In this document: positions 1 through 10,111 of the stretch, in pieces
How positions within the stretch are numbered: the stretch's first letter is position 1
Layout: each line of letters opens with the position of its first letter
The notes under the pieces: model-generated
The model's database searches: none
What the model saw: only the letters and a program-made list of their open reading frames with translations
What the model was told of the DNA's origin: nothing
Program-made: the position numbers and the translations under genes
Assembly: GCA_038243995.1 (NCBI GenBank)
Contig: JBBRTV010000003.1
Location: forward strand, 124,001 to 188,000
DNA: 64,000 nucleotides
Reading direction: 5' to 3'
Origin: Scleromatobacter sp038243995
Lineage (GTDB): Bacteria; Pseudomonadota; Gammaproteobacteria; Burkholderiales; Burkholderiaceae_C

Positions 1-553
1 CGACCGCGCGCGCGTCGACGGCGTTCTGTCTCACGGAGCCGCTCAGTTGCTGCACCCCGGCCGACGCTTCCTGCAGGCTCGCGGCCTGGCGTTCGGTGCG
101 CTGGGCGAGTTCGGACGTGCCCGATGCAAGCGACGCGCTGGCCTGCGACACGAAGGTGGACTCGCTGCGGATGTCGGCGACCACCGCCGACATGCTCGTG
201 TTCATCTCGTCGAGCGATGTCGCGATGGCCGCGAACTCGTCGCGTGCACGCCGTTCGGAATGACTCGTCAGGTCGCCCGATTTCATCGCCTCGACCGTGG
301 ACTTCAATTGCGCCAGCGCGTGCGCCGTGCGCCGGTGTTGCGCCCAGGCGAGCCAGCCGATGACCGCGCCAACCGCGAGGCACGCCGCCGCCGGCAGCGA
401 GAAGCCCTCGAGCTGCACGATGCGCAGGCAGGCTCCTGCCACCAGGCCCACTAACAGGCCGGCCGGCAACACGGCCCGGCCATGCAGCCGCGCGCCGCCG
501 AGCGCGGCCGATCCGACGGTTCCCGCCGCATGAAGTCCATCGACAATAGCCAT
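1..553 (-). CDS. Methyl-accepting chemotaxis protein, N-terminal part (runs off window)
   Basis: The reverse strand from the ATG at 551-553 reads open to base 1 (184 codons seen). A short N-terminus is followed by two hydrophobic segments around residues 28-45 and 53-70, with almost no periplasmic loop. A HAMP-like linker follows (LKSTVEAMKSGDLTSH), then the start of the signalling coiled coil with the typical ELAQRTERQAASLQEASAGV stretch near 150-170. This is a membrane chemoreceptor of the kind that feeds CheA/CheW. The small sensor region suggests cytoplasmic or membrane-derived signals rather than a periplasmic ligand. The highly conserved hairpin tip lies outside the window. Confidence 0.88.
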   Translation of the reverse strand, partial: MAIVDGLHAAGTVGSAALGGARLHGRAVLPAGLLVGLVAGACLRIVQLEGFSLPAAACLAVGAVIGWLAWAQHRRTAHALAQLKSTVEAMKSGDLTSHSERRARDEFAAIATSLDEMNTSMSAVVADIRSESTFVSQASASLASGTSELAQRTERQAASLQEASAGVQQLSGSVRQNAVDARAV

Positions 554-706
554 GTCGCCTCCCGGCCGCACGAACGGGGCCCGGCTTGATCCTACGGATC
601 TCCCCTCGCGTCCATCGGTGCAAAAACGGGCCAATGGCGCGCCAGTTGCCACCGCGCCCCGCCGGAGTCGGCTTCCGACCTTCAGCCGGCCGCAGGCCCA
701 CCCAAG

Positions 707-878
707 AAAAGGGAAGCGAGGGTCACACCCGAGCCGAACCGGAGCGCCCCCTCGGGGGGCAGCGACCGTCAGGGAGCGTGGGGGTCGTCACGAAAAGGGA
801 AGCGAGGCTCGCAGCCGAGCCGAACCGGAGCACCCCCTCGGGGGGCAGCGACCGCCAGGGAGCGTGGGGGCCGTCATT
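707..878. repeat. Two tandem copies of an 86-bp GC-rich repeat
   Basis: Copies at 707-792 and 793-878 match over most of their length (AAAAGGGAAGCGAGG..., then GAGCCGAACCGGAGC, CCCCCTCGGGGGGCAGCGAC and CAGGGAGCGTGGGGG). Each contains the self-complementary CCCCCTCGGGGGG hairpin. The second copy ends at the stop codon of the minus-strand gene at 878-1393, so the repeats lie in its 3' flank and before the chemoreceptor start. Such elements are common in the Comamonadaceae/Rubrivivax group (recollection) and may act as terminators. The rest of the gap 554-706 shows nothing I can name. Confidence 0.8.
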
Positions 879-1393
879 CACGGCCCGGTCCGGGTGGCTT
901 CCGCGAACGCCTGCTCCACGGACAGCCCCTCCGTGAGGAGTTCGAGGATCGCTTCACGATAGTCGCGGATGTTGCGTGGCAGGTCGGCCTTGTGGGCGTG
1001 GTAGTACTCGGACAAGAGCTTGAGCGCGTCGACCTCCTTGCGCTTCTTCCCCGGGGCCTGGACGAAGCGGCGCGCCGCGTCGGAGGACAGCCGGGAGTAC
1101 GAAGAAATGAGCGTGCTCTTGACGGTGGCGACCTGCTGGACGCCAGGCTTGCCTTCGTGGTTCGCCACCCAGAATCCGCCCCAGGTGTTGACGACGGACT
1201 TGCCGAGGTCGGTGCACAGGGTGTTGTACTCGAGGAGCCACGCAGGGTTGCGTTCGATGGCGAGGAAGACGTCGTCGATCACGTCCTCGGTGTGCGGGCG
1301 GGGCAAGGCGGCAAGAGCCCGTTCGACCAGTTGCTTGACTGCAAGGGTGCGCATTCGTTTCCGGTCGCGTTGAGTGAAAAGGTGACGCCCCAT
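878..1393 (-). CDS. Conserved hypothetical protein (171 aa)
   Basis: I do not recognise the family. The start is taken at 1393 because AAGGAG lies about 7 bases upstream; a longer frame extends further 5' but is rich in Arg/Pro, as out-of-frame GC-rich sequence is. The protein is soluble and basic at its N-terminus (MGRHLFTQRDRKRM). It has a central VIDDVFLAIERNPAWL helix, a Trp-rich NTWGGFWVANHEG turn, and a Lys/Arg-rich stretch near 118-128. No signal peptide or membrane segment is visible. The stop codon abuts the 86-bp tandem repeat. Confidence 0.65.
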   Translation of the reverse strand: MGRHLFTQRDRKRMRTLAVKQLVERALAALPRPHTEDVIDDVFLAIERNPAWLLEYNTLCTDLGKSVVNTWGGFWVANHEGKPGVQQVATVKSTLISSYSRLSSDAARRFVQAPGKKRKEVDALKLLSEYYHAHKADLPRNIRDYREAILELLTEGLSVEQAFAEATRTGP

Positions 1394-1635
1394 TGGACTC
1401 CTTGTGGCGCCTCCCAACCACTGCCGCGAACCCCGAGGCCTCGTCGTTCTCGCCGGGCCGGCGTGAACTCCTCCCTGTCTTGCGCGATTCGGTTCGCGGC
1501 GGCCTGGACGCGCGCGCCTCGGCGCAGGGTTAAAGCGTGGCCGCTCTTGCGCCGATAAACAGGACATGCCGGTGGTTGCGGCCCGCCATCGCGCGCTGCC
1601 GACCGCTCCCTGTCATCCTGCTTCCCCACAACGCC

Positions 1636-2103
1636 ATGAGCCAGGCCGCACCTCGCCATTCCCCGGGCGCCACGCGCCCCACCCCGAAGTCACCCGCCGC
1701 CGTCCACGCCGCGCGCGCCGTCGCGTTCCACCTGCTGCCGCCCGGCATCAGCGCCAGGGCGGACTGGAAAGGATGCGCCGAGCCCGGCTTCAACGCGTCG
1801 CCGCGCCAGCAGGCGCTGCTGGACGTCGTCGATGACGTGTTCGCGGACGCCGCGCGGGACCCGAACGCCATCGCGCTCGAAGTCGCGGCACGGCTGGGAT
1901 GCACGCACGAGGACATCCTGCGCAGCCGCTCCAACGTCGACGCCGACGGCGAGACCGGATTCTTCTATGAGGACTTCCTGTACGCCGTCTTCACGCTGCG
2001 CGCTCAGGAGGCCGCGCGGGCGTTCGACGGGCTGATGGATCGGCTGATGCAGCCGGCGGCCAGTGGAGTGTCGCGCCGCGCTCCGCGGGCCAGCGGCGCC
2101 TGA
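1636..2103 (+). CDS. Hypothetical protein (155 aa)
   Basis: The family is not recognised. The frame is open from 1537, but I take the ATG at 1636 because the part before it covers the 5' flank of the divergent gene and has odd composition. No good ribosome binding site precedes either start, so the 5' end is uncertain. The core (about residues 35-125) is predicted helical, with LLDVVDDVFADAARDP followed by a GETGFFYEDFLYAVFTLRAQ segment. The VxDDVF...RxP phrase faintly resembles the upstream gene at 878-1393, but too weakly to call homology. No membrane segments. Confidence 0.5.
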   Translation: MSQAAPRHSPGATRPTPKSPAAVHAARAVAFHLLPPGISARADWKGCAEPGFNASPRQQALLDVVDDVFADAARDPNAIALEVAARLGCTHEDILRSRSNVDADGETGFFYEDFLYAVFTLRAQEAARAFDGLMDRLMQPAASGVSRRAPRASGA

Positions 2104-2213
2104 GGCCGGTCACACGCCTGCTCGACCGGCGTCTGGCAGGCCAATTCCCTTCTTATCGACCTTTCGCGATCCGCCGACTCGCCTAGATTTCCATCATCCA
2201 CAGGGAGCACGTC

Positions 2214-2516
2214 ATGAACAATTCCACGAGAGGGGCAGCCGATCGCCGCGAGCGCGCGCACGCCAGCGGGATCGCCATCGGCATCGATTGGGAAGACATG
2301 CCGTCGCTCGCCCATCTGCTGGCGCCGACGGGCGCTTCGCCCAGCGCCGGCCCCGCCTGGGCGGAGACGATGCCCTGCGAGCTGGACACGTCCGCGCCGT
2401 CGGATCAGTTCCGGGAGCGCCTGCCGGGCCTCGATATCCGCGAAGTCACCGAGCCCGACATCTTCAGGCACTTCTTCGACCGGCCCGCGCAGGACGCCAA
2501 CGTGCAGCGTCCCTGA
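2214..2516 (+). CDS. Small hypothetical protein (100 aa)
   Basis: The ORF has a CAGGGAGC ribosome binding site 6-7 bases before the ATG and high GC3, so it is probably real. The protein is soluble and mildly acidic, with no signal peptide. It carries a phrase IGIDWEDMPSLAHLLAP near 22-38 and ends in a helix-like TEPDIFRHFFDRPAQ segment. I see no known domain. It stands alone between an unknown gene on the same strand and a convergent GH5-like gene. Confidence 0.45.
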   Translation: MNNSTRGAADRRERAHASGIAIGIDWEDMPSLAHLLAPTGASPSAGPAWAETMPCELDTSAPSDQFRERLPGLDIREVTEPDIFRHFFDRPAQDANVQRP

Positions 2517-2604
2517 AGCGGACGTCCGGACGTCGTCGGCGGCTTACGGTCGACGCCCCGGGGCGCCGGCTTCCCGCAGCCCCCCGGATCGCCTGCGACA
2601 GCCG

Positions 2605-3783
2605 CTATCGCTGCTTGAAGGCCGAGGTGATCGCATTCAGCACGGCAGGCTTGGCTTCCCAATCCTTGCCGCGCTTGTAGAACACACCGTAGGTGTCTTC
2701 GTTCTTGCTGCCGCGGTATTCCCAGTAGGTGAACCCGACGCGATTGGCGTTCAGGTAGGACAGCACGGCCTTGACCTGCGACTGGTCGGGATCCTCGCCC
2801 TGCTTCACGCCGACCTGCTGCACGAAGATGGGCACATTGCGCTCCGCGCGCAGATCGAGAAGCGCCTGCAGGCGACGGTTCTTCAACTCCGTGAGGTTGG
2901 CCTCCTTGCCGCTGTTTTCGTGGAGGAACAGGTTGCCGGTGTAGACGACATCCTTCCAAGCGGGGTTGTAGACCGATCGGACGGCGGCGGCATGGTATTT
3001 CTCGCCGCCCACCAGGAACGGGATCCCGGGCGCGACCTGGCGAATGGCGTTCATGACTTCCGTGTAGAACGCGCCGATGTCGGCGGCCGACGCCCCCGGC
3101 GGGCCAGGCTCGGGCAGGGGCTCGAACAGCCCGATGTAGGGCGTGTCCTTGTAGCGGTTGGCGATGAAGCGCCACAGGGCGATGAACCTGGCGCGCTCGC
3201 CGGCGTCGGTCCAGAAATTGTGGCCGTTGCGGTACTGGCCCCGGGGATCGCAGTAGGTGACCATCTGTGCGTTCTGCACGCCGTTCTGGCCGCAATTGGA
3301 ATCGATGAAAAGCACGATCCAGAGATGCGCTCGCGAGGCCCATCGGACGTTCTCGTCGAGCATCGCCAGGTGCGCCGGATCGAGGCCAGCGGTGTTCGAC
3401 GCCGCGTCCTTGCGGCTGTCGATGTCGTCGCCCTTGTAGTAGCCCCACCACCGGAGCGGCAACCGCACCACGTTCGCACCCTGCGCGGCGTTGTCCGCCG
3501 CGTCGGACTCGACCGCCTTGCCCCAGTGGCCCCAGTTCCAGCCGCGCAGCAGTATCGGCGTGCCGCTGGGGTCGACGATCTCCTGGCCGCGTATCGCAAG
3601 GTGTCCGGAGGCGTTCCGGCCGGCCTGCGGGTCGCGGGCGACGGCGGCATCCGGGCGGGTCGCCACCTGGGCGACCTGGACCGGCGCCTCCGCGCGCGGC
3701 GCGAAAGCGACCACCGGGGCGTCTGCGGCGGCGTATCCGGCCCAGGCGAGGGATCCAGCCACGATCAAAGCGCGCAACAGCAT
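2605..3783 (-). CDS. Secreted GH5-like (cellulase-fold) protein, nucleophile replaced by Gln
   Basis: A 392-aa protein with a signal peptide (MLLRALIVAGSLAWAGYAAADA) and a linker to about residue 60, then a glycoside hydrolase family 5 barrel. Visible landmarks are RGWNWGHWG near 80-88, NVVRLPLRWWG near 104-114, YIGLFEPLPEP near 216-226 (counterpart of the NEP acid/base motif, E225 kept, Asn replaced by Pro), and FTYWEYRG (strand 8) near the end. At strand 7, where active GH5 enzymes have P-V-F-I-G-E-F-G, this protein reads PIFVQQVG, putting Q323 at the nucleophile position. It may therefore bind rather than cut polysaccharide. It stands alone with no neighbouring sugar genes. Confidence 0.7.
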   Translation of the reverse strand: MLLRALIVAGSLAWAGYAAADAPVVAFAPRAEAPVQVAQVATRPDAAVARDPQAGRNASGHLAIRGQEIVDPSGTPILLRGWNWGHWGKAVESDAADNAAQGANVVRLPLRWWGYYKGDDIDSRKDAASNTAGLDPAHLAMLDENVRWASRAHLWIVLFIDSNCGQNGVQNAQMVTYCDPRGQYRNGHNFWTDAGERARFIALWRFIANRYKDTPYIGLFEPLPEPGPPGASAADIGAFYTEVMNAIRQVAPGIPFLVGGEKYHAAAVRSVYNPAWKDVVYTGNLFLHENSGKEANLTELKNRRLQALLDLRAERNVPIFVQQVGVKQGEDPDQSQVKAVLSYLNANRVGFTYWEYRGSKNEDTYGVFYKRGKDWEAKPAVLNAITSAFKQR

Positions 3784-4042
3784 GTCAGTCCTTTTTCAAC
3801 GTGGAGAGCCGCCACCGGCAAGCAGCCTGCCGGGGGGCGAGCGACGACCGGATTCTGCATCACCAACGTATCGCGAATATTGAGTGCCGGGGCGCGATTC
3901 GCGGGATGCCGCTGTCGACCGCGCCCGGTCGCGACGCGCACGGCGGGAGGCGACCCGGCCGCAGCGCCGCGGCGCACCGGAAGCCGCACCTACAGGTGGG
4001 GCGTGGCTGCAGCTCGAACGAAGGTGTCGATCGGCCTGCGCC

Positions 4043-4909
4043 TCAGCGCGCCGCCACGAACCAAGCACGGAGCAAGCCGGCGACATGCGCGGGCTGCTCT
4101 TCGTGCGCGAGATGCCCCGTGTCCGGCAAATGCTGCACGCGGGCACTCTGCAGCCGCGTCGCGAGCTCCTCGGACTGCCGCGCCGGCACCGTGCGGTCGC
4201 CCGCGCCGTGCAGCAGCAGCACGGGGGCGCCGATGCCCCGCAGCGCGCGCTGCAGGGGTGCCAGCTCCCAGCCGGCCATCATCGCGAGCGCGCCGGCGAC
4301 GTGCCCAGGTTGGCGCAGCAGGGCGCCGTAGGTCGCGATGCCGTGCGCGTCGAGCGTGGAGCCGGTGCTCGCGATCAGGCGTCGCACCGCCGCGTCGCTG
4401 CCCGCGCGCCAGGCCGCCAGTCGCGCCAGCCAGGGGCTTTGCGACAGCACGCGGGCGAGCGGCGACGCGACGGCGCCGGCGATGCCGTCGAACGGCCGCA
4501 TGGCCGGCGCGATCCAGGCCAGCCGCCGCACGCCGGGGGTTTCGGCCAGCGCCATCTGTGCGCTGATGGCCGCGCCCGCGGAATGCCCGCAAATGAACTC
4601 CGGCGGCAGTTCGAGCGCGCGCATCAGGCTGGCCAGGGCGTGGGCGATCACCGGCAGGCTGGCCGGGCCGCTCGCCACGCGCGCGGACAGGCCGTGCCCG
4701 GGCAGATCGGGGGCAACGACGGTGAAGTCGGCGGCCAGCAGCGGGACCAGGTCGCGCCAGCTCGAGCCTGCGGAACCGGTGCCGTGCAGCAGCAGGAGCA
4801 CGGGGCCGCGGCCCGCTGTCTGCACATGCCAGGTGATGCCGGCAGCATGCGCGAACCGGCTCGCGGCGCCTACGGGCTGCAGTTCGGGCGCGCCGGTGAA
4901 TGCCCCCAT
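4043..4909 (-). CDS. bchO: BchO-type alpha/beta hydrolase (Mg-chelatase-associated)
   Basis: A 288-aa alpha/beta hydrolase with the oxyanion loop LLLHGTGSAGSSW near 38-50, the nucleophile elbow CGHSAGAA, an Asp in HGAGDRTVP, and a C-terminal His in LPDTGHLAHEEQP. BchO is a conserved but poorly understood protein of bacteriochlorophyll synthesis, usually found with bchI/bchD. Here it is the last gene of a ppsR-bphP-bchO operon, starting only 3 bases after the bphP stop. The BchO call rests on overall sequence character (the PVGAASRFAHAAGITWHVQTAGRG-type start, split here: residues 12-34) plus context. A generic hydrolase cannot be excluded. Confidence 0.75.
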   Translation of the reverse strand: MGAFTGAPELQPVGAASRFAHAAGITWHVQTAGRGPVLLLLHGTGSAGSSWRDLVPLLAADFTVVAPDLPGHGLSARVASGPASLPVIAHALASLMRALELPPEFICGHSAGAAISAQMALAETPGVRRLAWIAPAMRPFDGIAGAVASPLARVLSQSPWLARLAAWRAGSDAAVRRLIASTGSTLDAHGIATYGALLRQPGHVAGALAMMAGWELAPLQRALRGIGAPVLLLHGAGDRTVPARQSEELATRLQSARVQHLPDTGHLAHEEQPAHVAGLLRAWFVAAR

Positions 4910-4912
4910 CGT

Positions 4913-7075
4913 TCAGGTGTCCAGGTCGAAGCGCCTGATCTGCTCGTAGAGCGCCTGGGCGCGCTGCGTCGATTCCTCGAGCTCGCCCAGCAGCGGCGCG
5001 ACGGACGGGCCGCTGGGGCCGTCGGAGATGTCCATCGCCGCCAGGCTCGCGTTGGTGAGGATGGCGCGGATCACGTCGTCCGACTGCGGCACGTCCGGCG
5101 CGAGCTTCTGCTCCAGCTGGCGACGCGCGTCCGCGGCGCGGCGACGGTCGCTCAGGTCGGTCAAGGTGAGCACGAAGCCCAGCAGCACGCCGTCGCGACC
5201 GGGAACGACCTCGGCGCGCACCCCGACGGGCACCACGCCGCGGCCGGCGTGGCGCAGCTGGCCTTCGCGCCGGAAGGCCTCGCGCGCGGGCACGAGCCCG
5301 AGCAGCGCCTCGCGCACGCCGTCATGGCCGTCGAACATGGCCGCCACGTCAGCGAGCGTCGCGAGCGACTTCCCGTCGGGCCCGGCGAGCGCGCCGAATC
5401 CGGCGTTCGCGTAGAGCAGGCGGCCGCTCGCATCGGAGATCGCGACCGGCTCGGGCGAACTCTGCACCGCGGCGCGGATGGCGACGAGCTGGTGCTCGCC
5501 GATCAGCAGCCGCACGGCGTGGACCTGCAGGATGATGTCGGCCAGCGCGGTGCCGATGGCGCTCGCGAGCACGGCCTCGGCGCCCGACCACGGGGCCGAG
5601 GTGCCGCGCACGATCTCGGACCAGGCCGCGAACGAGCGGCGCGGCGAGAGTTCCAGCGGCGTGTCGCCCAGCGCGGGCTTGGTCGGATCGCCGGCCCAGG
5701 TGACGGTCAGCAACTGCTCCTTGCGGAACCACATCAGGTAGTCGGGTCGTGTCGTCGACAACTTGACGGCGAGCACGCCGCTGGCCGTCGGCGTCAGCGA
5801 CTCGAACGCGGGGTCGGCCTGCACCATCGAGGAACAGGCGAACGGCAGGACGCGCTCGCCGTCCTCGATCCATTGCATCAGCGCGCGCAACTCCGGCGTG
5901 GACGGCACCTCGCCGCAACACAGGATCTCGCCGTCGTGGAACAACGCCGCGCCAGTCGCTTCCAGCGGTTGCAGCAGCGTGCGCGGATTGCGGAAGAGCG
6001 CGAGGCGCCAGTCGCCTTCGATCGATGTCGCCTCGACCAGCCGCTGTTCGAGGCGTTGCACGAGGATGGCGACTTGCGCGTGCGCATAATTTTCGATGGC
6101 GGCGATGCGGGTCGCGATCACTTCGGAGAGCAGCTCGCACGATGCCCGCACGGCATGGCGCAGGTGGCGCGGCGAGTAGTGGTGCGCGGCGATCAGGCCC
6201 CACAGCCTGCCCTCGCGCACGAGCGAGATCACCAGCGTCGCGGTGACCCCCATGTTCTTCAGGTACTGCAGGTGCAGCGGCGACATGCTGCGCAGCTGGC
6301 ACAACGACATGTCGAGGTCCCGGCCTGTCGCCGGAGACAGGCGCGGCACCAGCGGCACGGGCTCGTAGCCCACGTCGACCAGCACGCGCACCCGCGTCCG
6401 CAGGTACAGCTCGCGGGCGCGTTGCGGGATATCGGAGGCCGGATAGTGATGGCCCAGCAGCGACTCGAGGCGTGGGTCGCGCGCTTCGGAAATGATCGTT
6501 CCGTGGCCGTCGGGATCGAACTTGTAGACCATGACCCGGTCGTAGCCGGTCAGGTCGTGCACGCATTGCGCCACGGCATCGGCGAGCGTGCCGACGCTGG
6601 ACGCGGCGCTGAAGCGCTGCACCGCGGCCGAGACGCTGCGCATCAGCACGTCGTGCCCGATGTCGGCACTCGGCAGGGCGCCGGCATTGGGCGGCGCGGG
6701 CTCGAGCTCGACGATCAGCAGGCCGCCCCCGACGCTGTGCAGGGTGCCTTCGAATCGCTTCGGGGGCTCGCCCGCGCCCAGGTTGCACTGCAGCGGCACG
6801 GGGCTGGAGAGGTCGTGGCGGGCGATCAGCCGCGCGACCTGCGCCGCGCAGTCGCCACCCAGCTCGGACAGCGGGCGCCGCAGCACGCGTTCGACGGGCC
6901 GGTCGAGGAAGTGCGCCGTGTTCGCGCTCGCCTGCTGCACGACCAGCTCGGGCAAGGTCAGCACCAGCAGCAAGCCGTGCGGCTGGATCGAGCCCGCAAG
7001 ATGGATCAACTCGCGTTCGCAGTTGGTCAGGTCGGCCTGGCCGAAGGGGGGGCTGTCGGAAACGGTTTCGCGCAT
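4913..7075 (-). CDS. bphP: Bacteriophytochrome without kinase domain (PpsR-partner type)
   Basis: A 720-aa red/far-red photoreceptor. The biliverdin-binding cysteine is C19 (LTNCERELIHLAGSIQPHG), followed by a PAS domain (about 20-120) and a GAF domain (about 145-310) with PASDIP at 212-217. The PHY domain (about 330-510) carries the tongue motif PRRSF at 478-482. A further PAS domain (about 525-640) is followed by a helical tail. No histidine-kinase H-box or ATPase domain is present. This matches phytochromes such as R. palustris BphP1, which act by binding PpsR directly. The gene sits 4 bases downstream of ppsR on the same strand, which supports that role. Confidence 0.9.
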   Translation of the reverse strand: MRETVSDSPPFGQADLTNCERELIHLAGSIQPHGLLLVLTLPELVVQQASANTAHFLDRPVERVLRRPLSELGGDCAAQVARLIARHDLSSPVPLQCNLGAGEPPKRFEGTLHSVGGGLLIVELEPAPPNAGALPSADIGHDVLMRSVSAAVQRFSAASSVGTLADAVAQCVHDLTGYDRVMVYKFDPDGHGTIISEARDPRLESLLGHHYPASDIPQRARELYLRTRVRVLVDVGYEPVPLVPRLSPATGRDLDMSLCQLRSMSPLHLQYLKNMGVTATLVISLVREGRLWGLIAAHHYSPRHLRHAVRASCELLSEVIATRIAAIENYAHAQVAILVQRLEQRLVEATSIEGDWRLALFRNPRTLLQPLEATGAALFHDGEILCCGEVPSTPELRALMQWIEDGERVLPFACSSMVQADPAFESLTPTASGVLAVKLSTTRPDYLMWFRKEQLLTVTWAGDPTKPALGDTPLELSPRRSFAAWSEIVRGTSAPWSGAEAVLASAIGTALADIILQVHAVRLLIGEHQLVAIRAAVQSSPEPVAISDASGRLLYANAGFGALAGPDGKSLATLADVAAMFDGHDGVREALLGLVPAREAFRREGQLRHAGRGVVPVGVRAEVVPGRDGVLLGFVLTLTDLSDRRRAADARRQLEQKLAPDVPQSDDVIRAILTNASLAAMDISDGPSGPSVAPLLGELEESTQRAQALYEQIRRFDLDT

Positions 7076-7079
7076 GGCG

Positions 7080-8417
7080 TCAGCCCGCGAGACCCAGGCG
7101 GCGCAGGCGCTCGTCGAGGTCGTCGGTAGTCACGCCGAGCAGCGCGGCGGTTTTTTGCCTGTCGGCGGCGGCGCGCCGCAGGGCGGTCTCGACCGCATGC
7201 CGTTCGGTGAGATCGGACGCCAGCCGCACCGCCTCGGCGAGCGGCAGGTCGCCGATCTGTTCGAGCAGCGCCGCCAACGCGTTGGGCAAGGAGCCGGACG
7301 GCGCGGGCGTCGCGGGCACCAGGGTCAGGCCGATGCACTCCTGGTCGCCGTCGGCCATCAGCGCGGCCTGCACGGTGCATTCGAACGTCGGCGTCCTGCC
7401 CCCGCCCAGCAGCATGGCGGGCCGATAGACAAGCCCTTCGCGGCGCACATCGACCAGCAGCGCGGCCAGGTGGCGTTGCGGGTCGCCGAGCAGTTCGACG
7501 ACCGTGCGTGCGTCGACGGACTCCGCGCCGCTACGGCAGAGTTCGCGGAACGCGGCGTTGGCCGCCATGACGCGGCCGCTCGAATCGGTGACGGCCACCG
7601 ACTCGCCTTCGCGGCTCGTGCCGTCGCCGGCGGAACTGCGCGCCCGCAGCAGCAGCCGCTGCGCGCCGTGGGCGTGCCGGCCAGGGACGCCAGCGTTGAA
7701 CGGCGTCGCGGACAGGTCGATCCGCGGCGCCCCGGCGAGCGGCGCGAGTCGCGTGCGCACTTCGGCGGCCCGCCCCGTGCGCGCCACCGTCGCCAGCAGT
7801 TCTTCGATCGGCAAGGGCAGCGCGGAACCGGACGGCCCGAACAAGGCCTCGGCCGTCGCGTTGATCTGGCAGACGGCCAGCGTCCCGGCATCGACGACCA
7901 TCACGGCGTCGGTCGCGACCTGGGCCAGCAGGCGCTGCCGCGCGGCCTCCTGGCGCAGCTTCCAGTAGTCGCGCTCCATCTCCTGCTGCGCCTCGACGAA
8001 GCGTTGCTGGATAGCGGCCACGGCGCGCAGGTCGCGCCCGAGCGCGATCACGGGTCCGTCGAGGCCCAGCCGGATGGCGGAGTAGGAAACGGGCATGTCG
8101 GCGCCGCCGACCGACGGGTGGTTCACCTCGCGCCGGCGCGCGACTCCCGAGGCGTCGGCCTCCTTCAGCAGGAGCTCGATCTTGCGCCGGGTGTCCCCGG
8201 TGACGGTCTCGGCCCACGAACGGCCGACCCAGTCTTTCGCGTGCTGGCCGGAGGCGGACTCGGCGACCGCCACCTTGCGGATCACCCCGCCATCGTCGAT
8301 CACCAGCGCGATATCGCCCGTCAATGACGCGAACGCCATGGCGAGTTCGGGCGCGAGGCCGGACAAGAGGCTGAGGTCCGACGAATCGGTTGGGCTCCGG
8401 GCCACCAAGGTCTCCAT
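7080..8417 (-). CDS. ppsR: PpsR/CrtJ photosynthesis gene repressor
   Basis: A 445-aa transcription factor with an N-terminal PAS-like domain, a long helix (VEAQQEMERDYWKLRQEA near 140), two further PAS domains (about 165-260 and 275-380), and a C-terminal Fis-type helix-turn-helix ending DRQKTAALLGVTTDDLDERL. PpsR binds TGT-N12-ACA boxes and represses carotenoid, bacteriochlorophyll and antenna genes; three such boxes occur downstream in this window. No Cys is found in the HTH, unlike the redox Cys of Rhodobacter PpsR, so any redox sensing would use other cysteines or be absent. It is the first gene of the ppsR-bphP-bchO operon, divergent from crtI. Confidence 0.92.
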   Translation of the reverse strand: METLVARSPTDSSDLSLLSGLAPELAMAFASLTGDIALVIDDGGVIRKVAVAESASGQHAKDWVGRSWAETVTGDTRRKIELLLKEADASGVARRREVNHPSVGGADMPVSYSAIRLGLDGPVIALGRDLRAVAAIQQRFVEAQQEMERDYWKLRQEAARQRLLAQVATDAVMVVDAGTLAVCQINATAEALFGPSGSALPLPIEELLATVARTGRAAEVRTRLAPLAGAPRIDLSATPFNAGVPGRHAHGAQRLLLRARSSAGDGTSREGESVAVTDSSGRVMAANAAFRELCRSGAESVDARTVVELLGDPQRHLAALLVDVRREGLVYRPAMLLGGGRTPTFECTVQAALMADGDQECIGLTLVPATPAPSGSLPNALAALLEQIGDLPLAEAVRLASDLTERHAVETALRRAAADRQKTAALLGVTTDDLDERLRRLGLAG

Positions 8418-8507
8418 TCATGCGCTGACAAGCTGATTCAGGACAGTAGCACGGCCCCGGGCGACCTGGTCGGCTGCGCATGGCTTCCGAACCCCGGTAG
8501 AACCCTG

Positions 8508-8536
8508 TTGTCAACTTAAGCTTACAGTCATAATAT
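8508..8536 (+). promoter_or_regulatory. crtI promoter with overlapping PpsR box
   Basis: TTGTCA (8508-8513), a 17-bp spacer and TAATAT (8531-8536) form a near-consensus sigma-70 promoter. A perfect PpsR box TGT-N12-ACA lies at 8509-8526 and covers the -35. The crtI ATG begins at 8543, exactly where transcription should start, so the mRNA may be leaderless. The same box also gives TTGACA on the opposite strand toward ppsR, but I see no good -10 there. Confidence 0.75.
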
Positions 8537-8542
8537 CACGTT

Positions 8543-10111
<1,569 letters not shown>

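Noticed and set aside
707..878. The tandem 86-bp repeat as a CRISPR array
   Set aside because: Only two directly adjacent copies with no spacers and no cas genes.
878..2103. The two unknown proteins at 878-1393 and 1636-2103 as a toxin-antitoxin pair or paralogues
   Set aside because: They are divergent rather than co-transcribed, and the shared VxDDVF phrase is too short to support homology.
3815..3833. CCGGCA-N7-TGCCGG as an operator or terminator upstream of the GH5-like gene
   Set aside because: Six-bp GC-rich repeats of this kind are frequent by chance at this base composition, and no T-tract or regulator gene goes with it.
2920..7129. Very long plus-strand frames (548 and 1081 codons) opposite the GH5, bchO and bphP genes
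   Set aside because: They are mirror frames of high-GC3 genes on the other strand, with Arg/Ala/Gln/His-rich composition and no domain.
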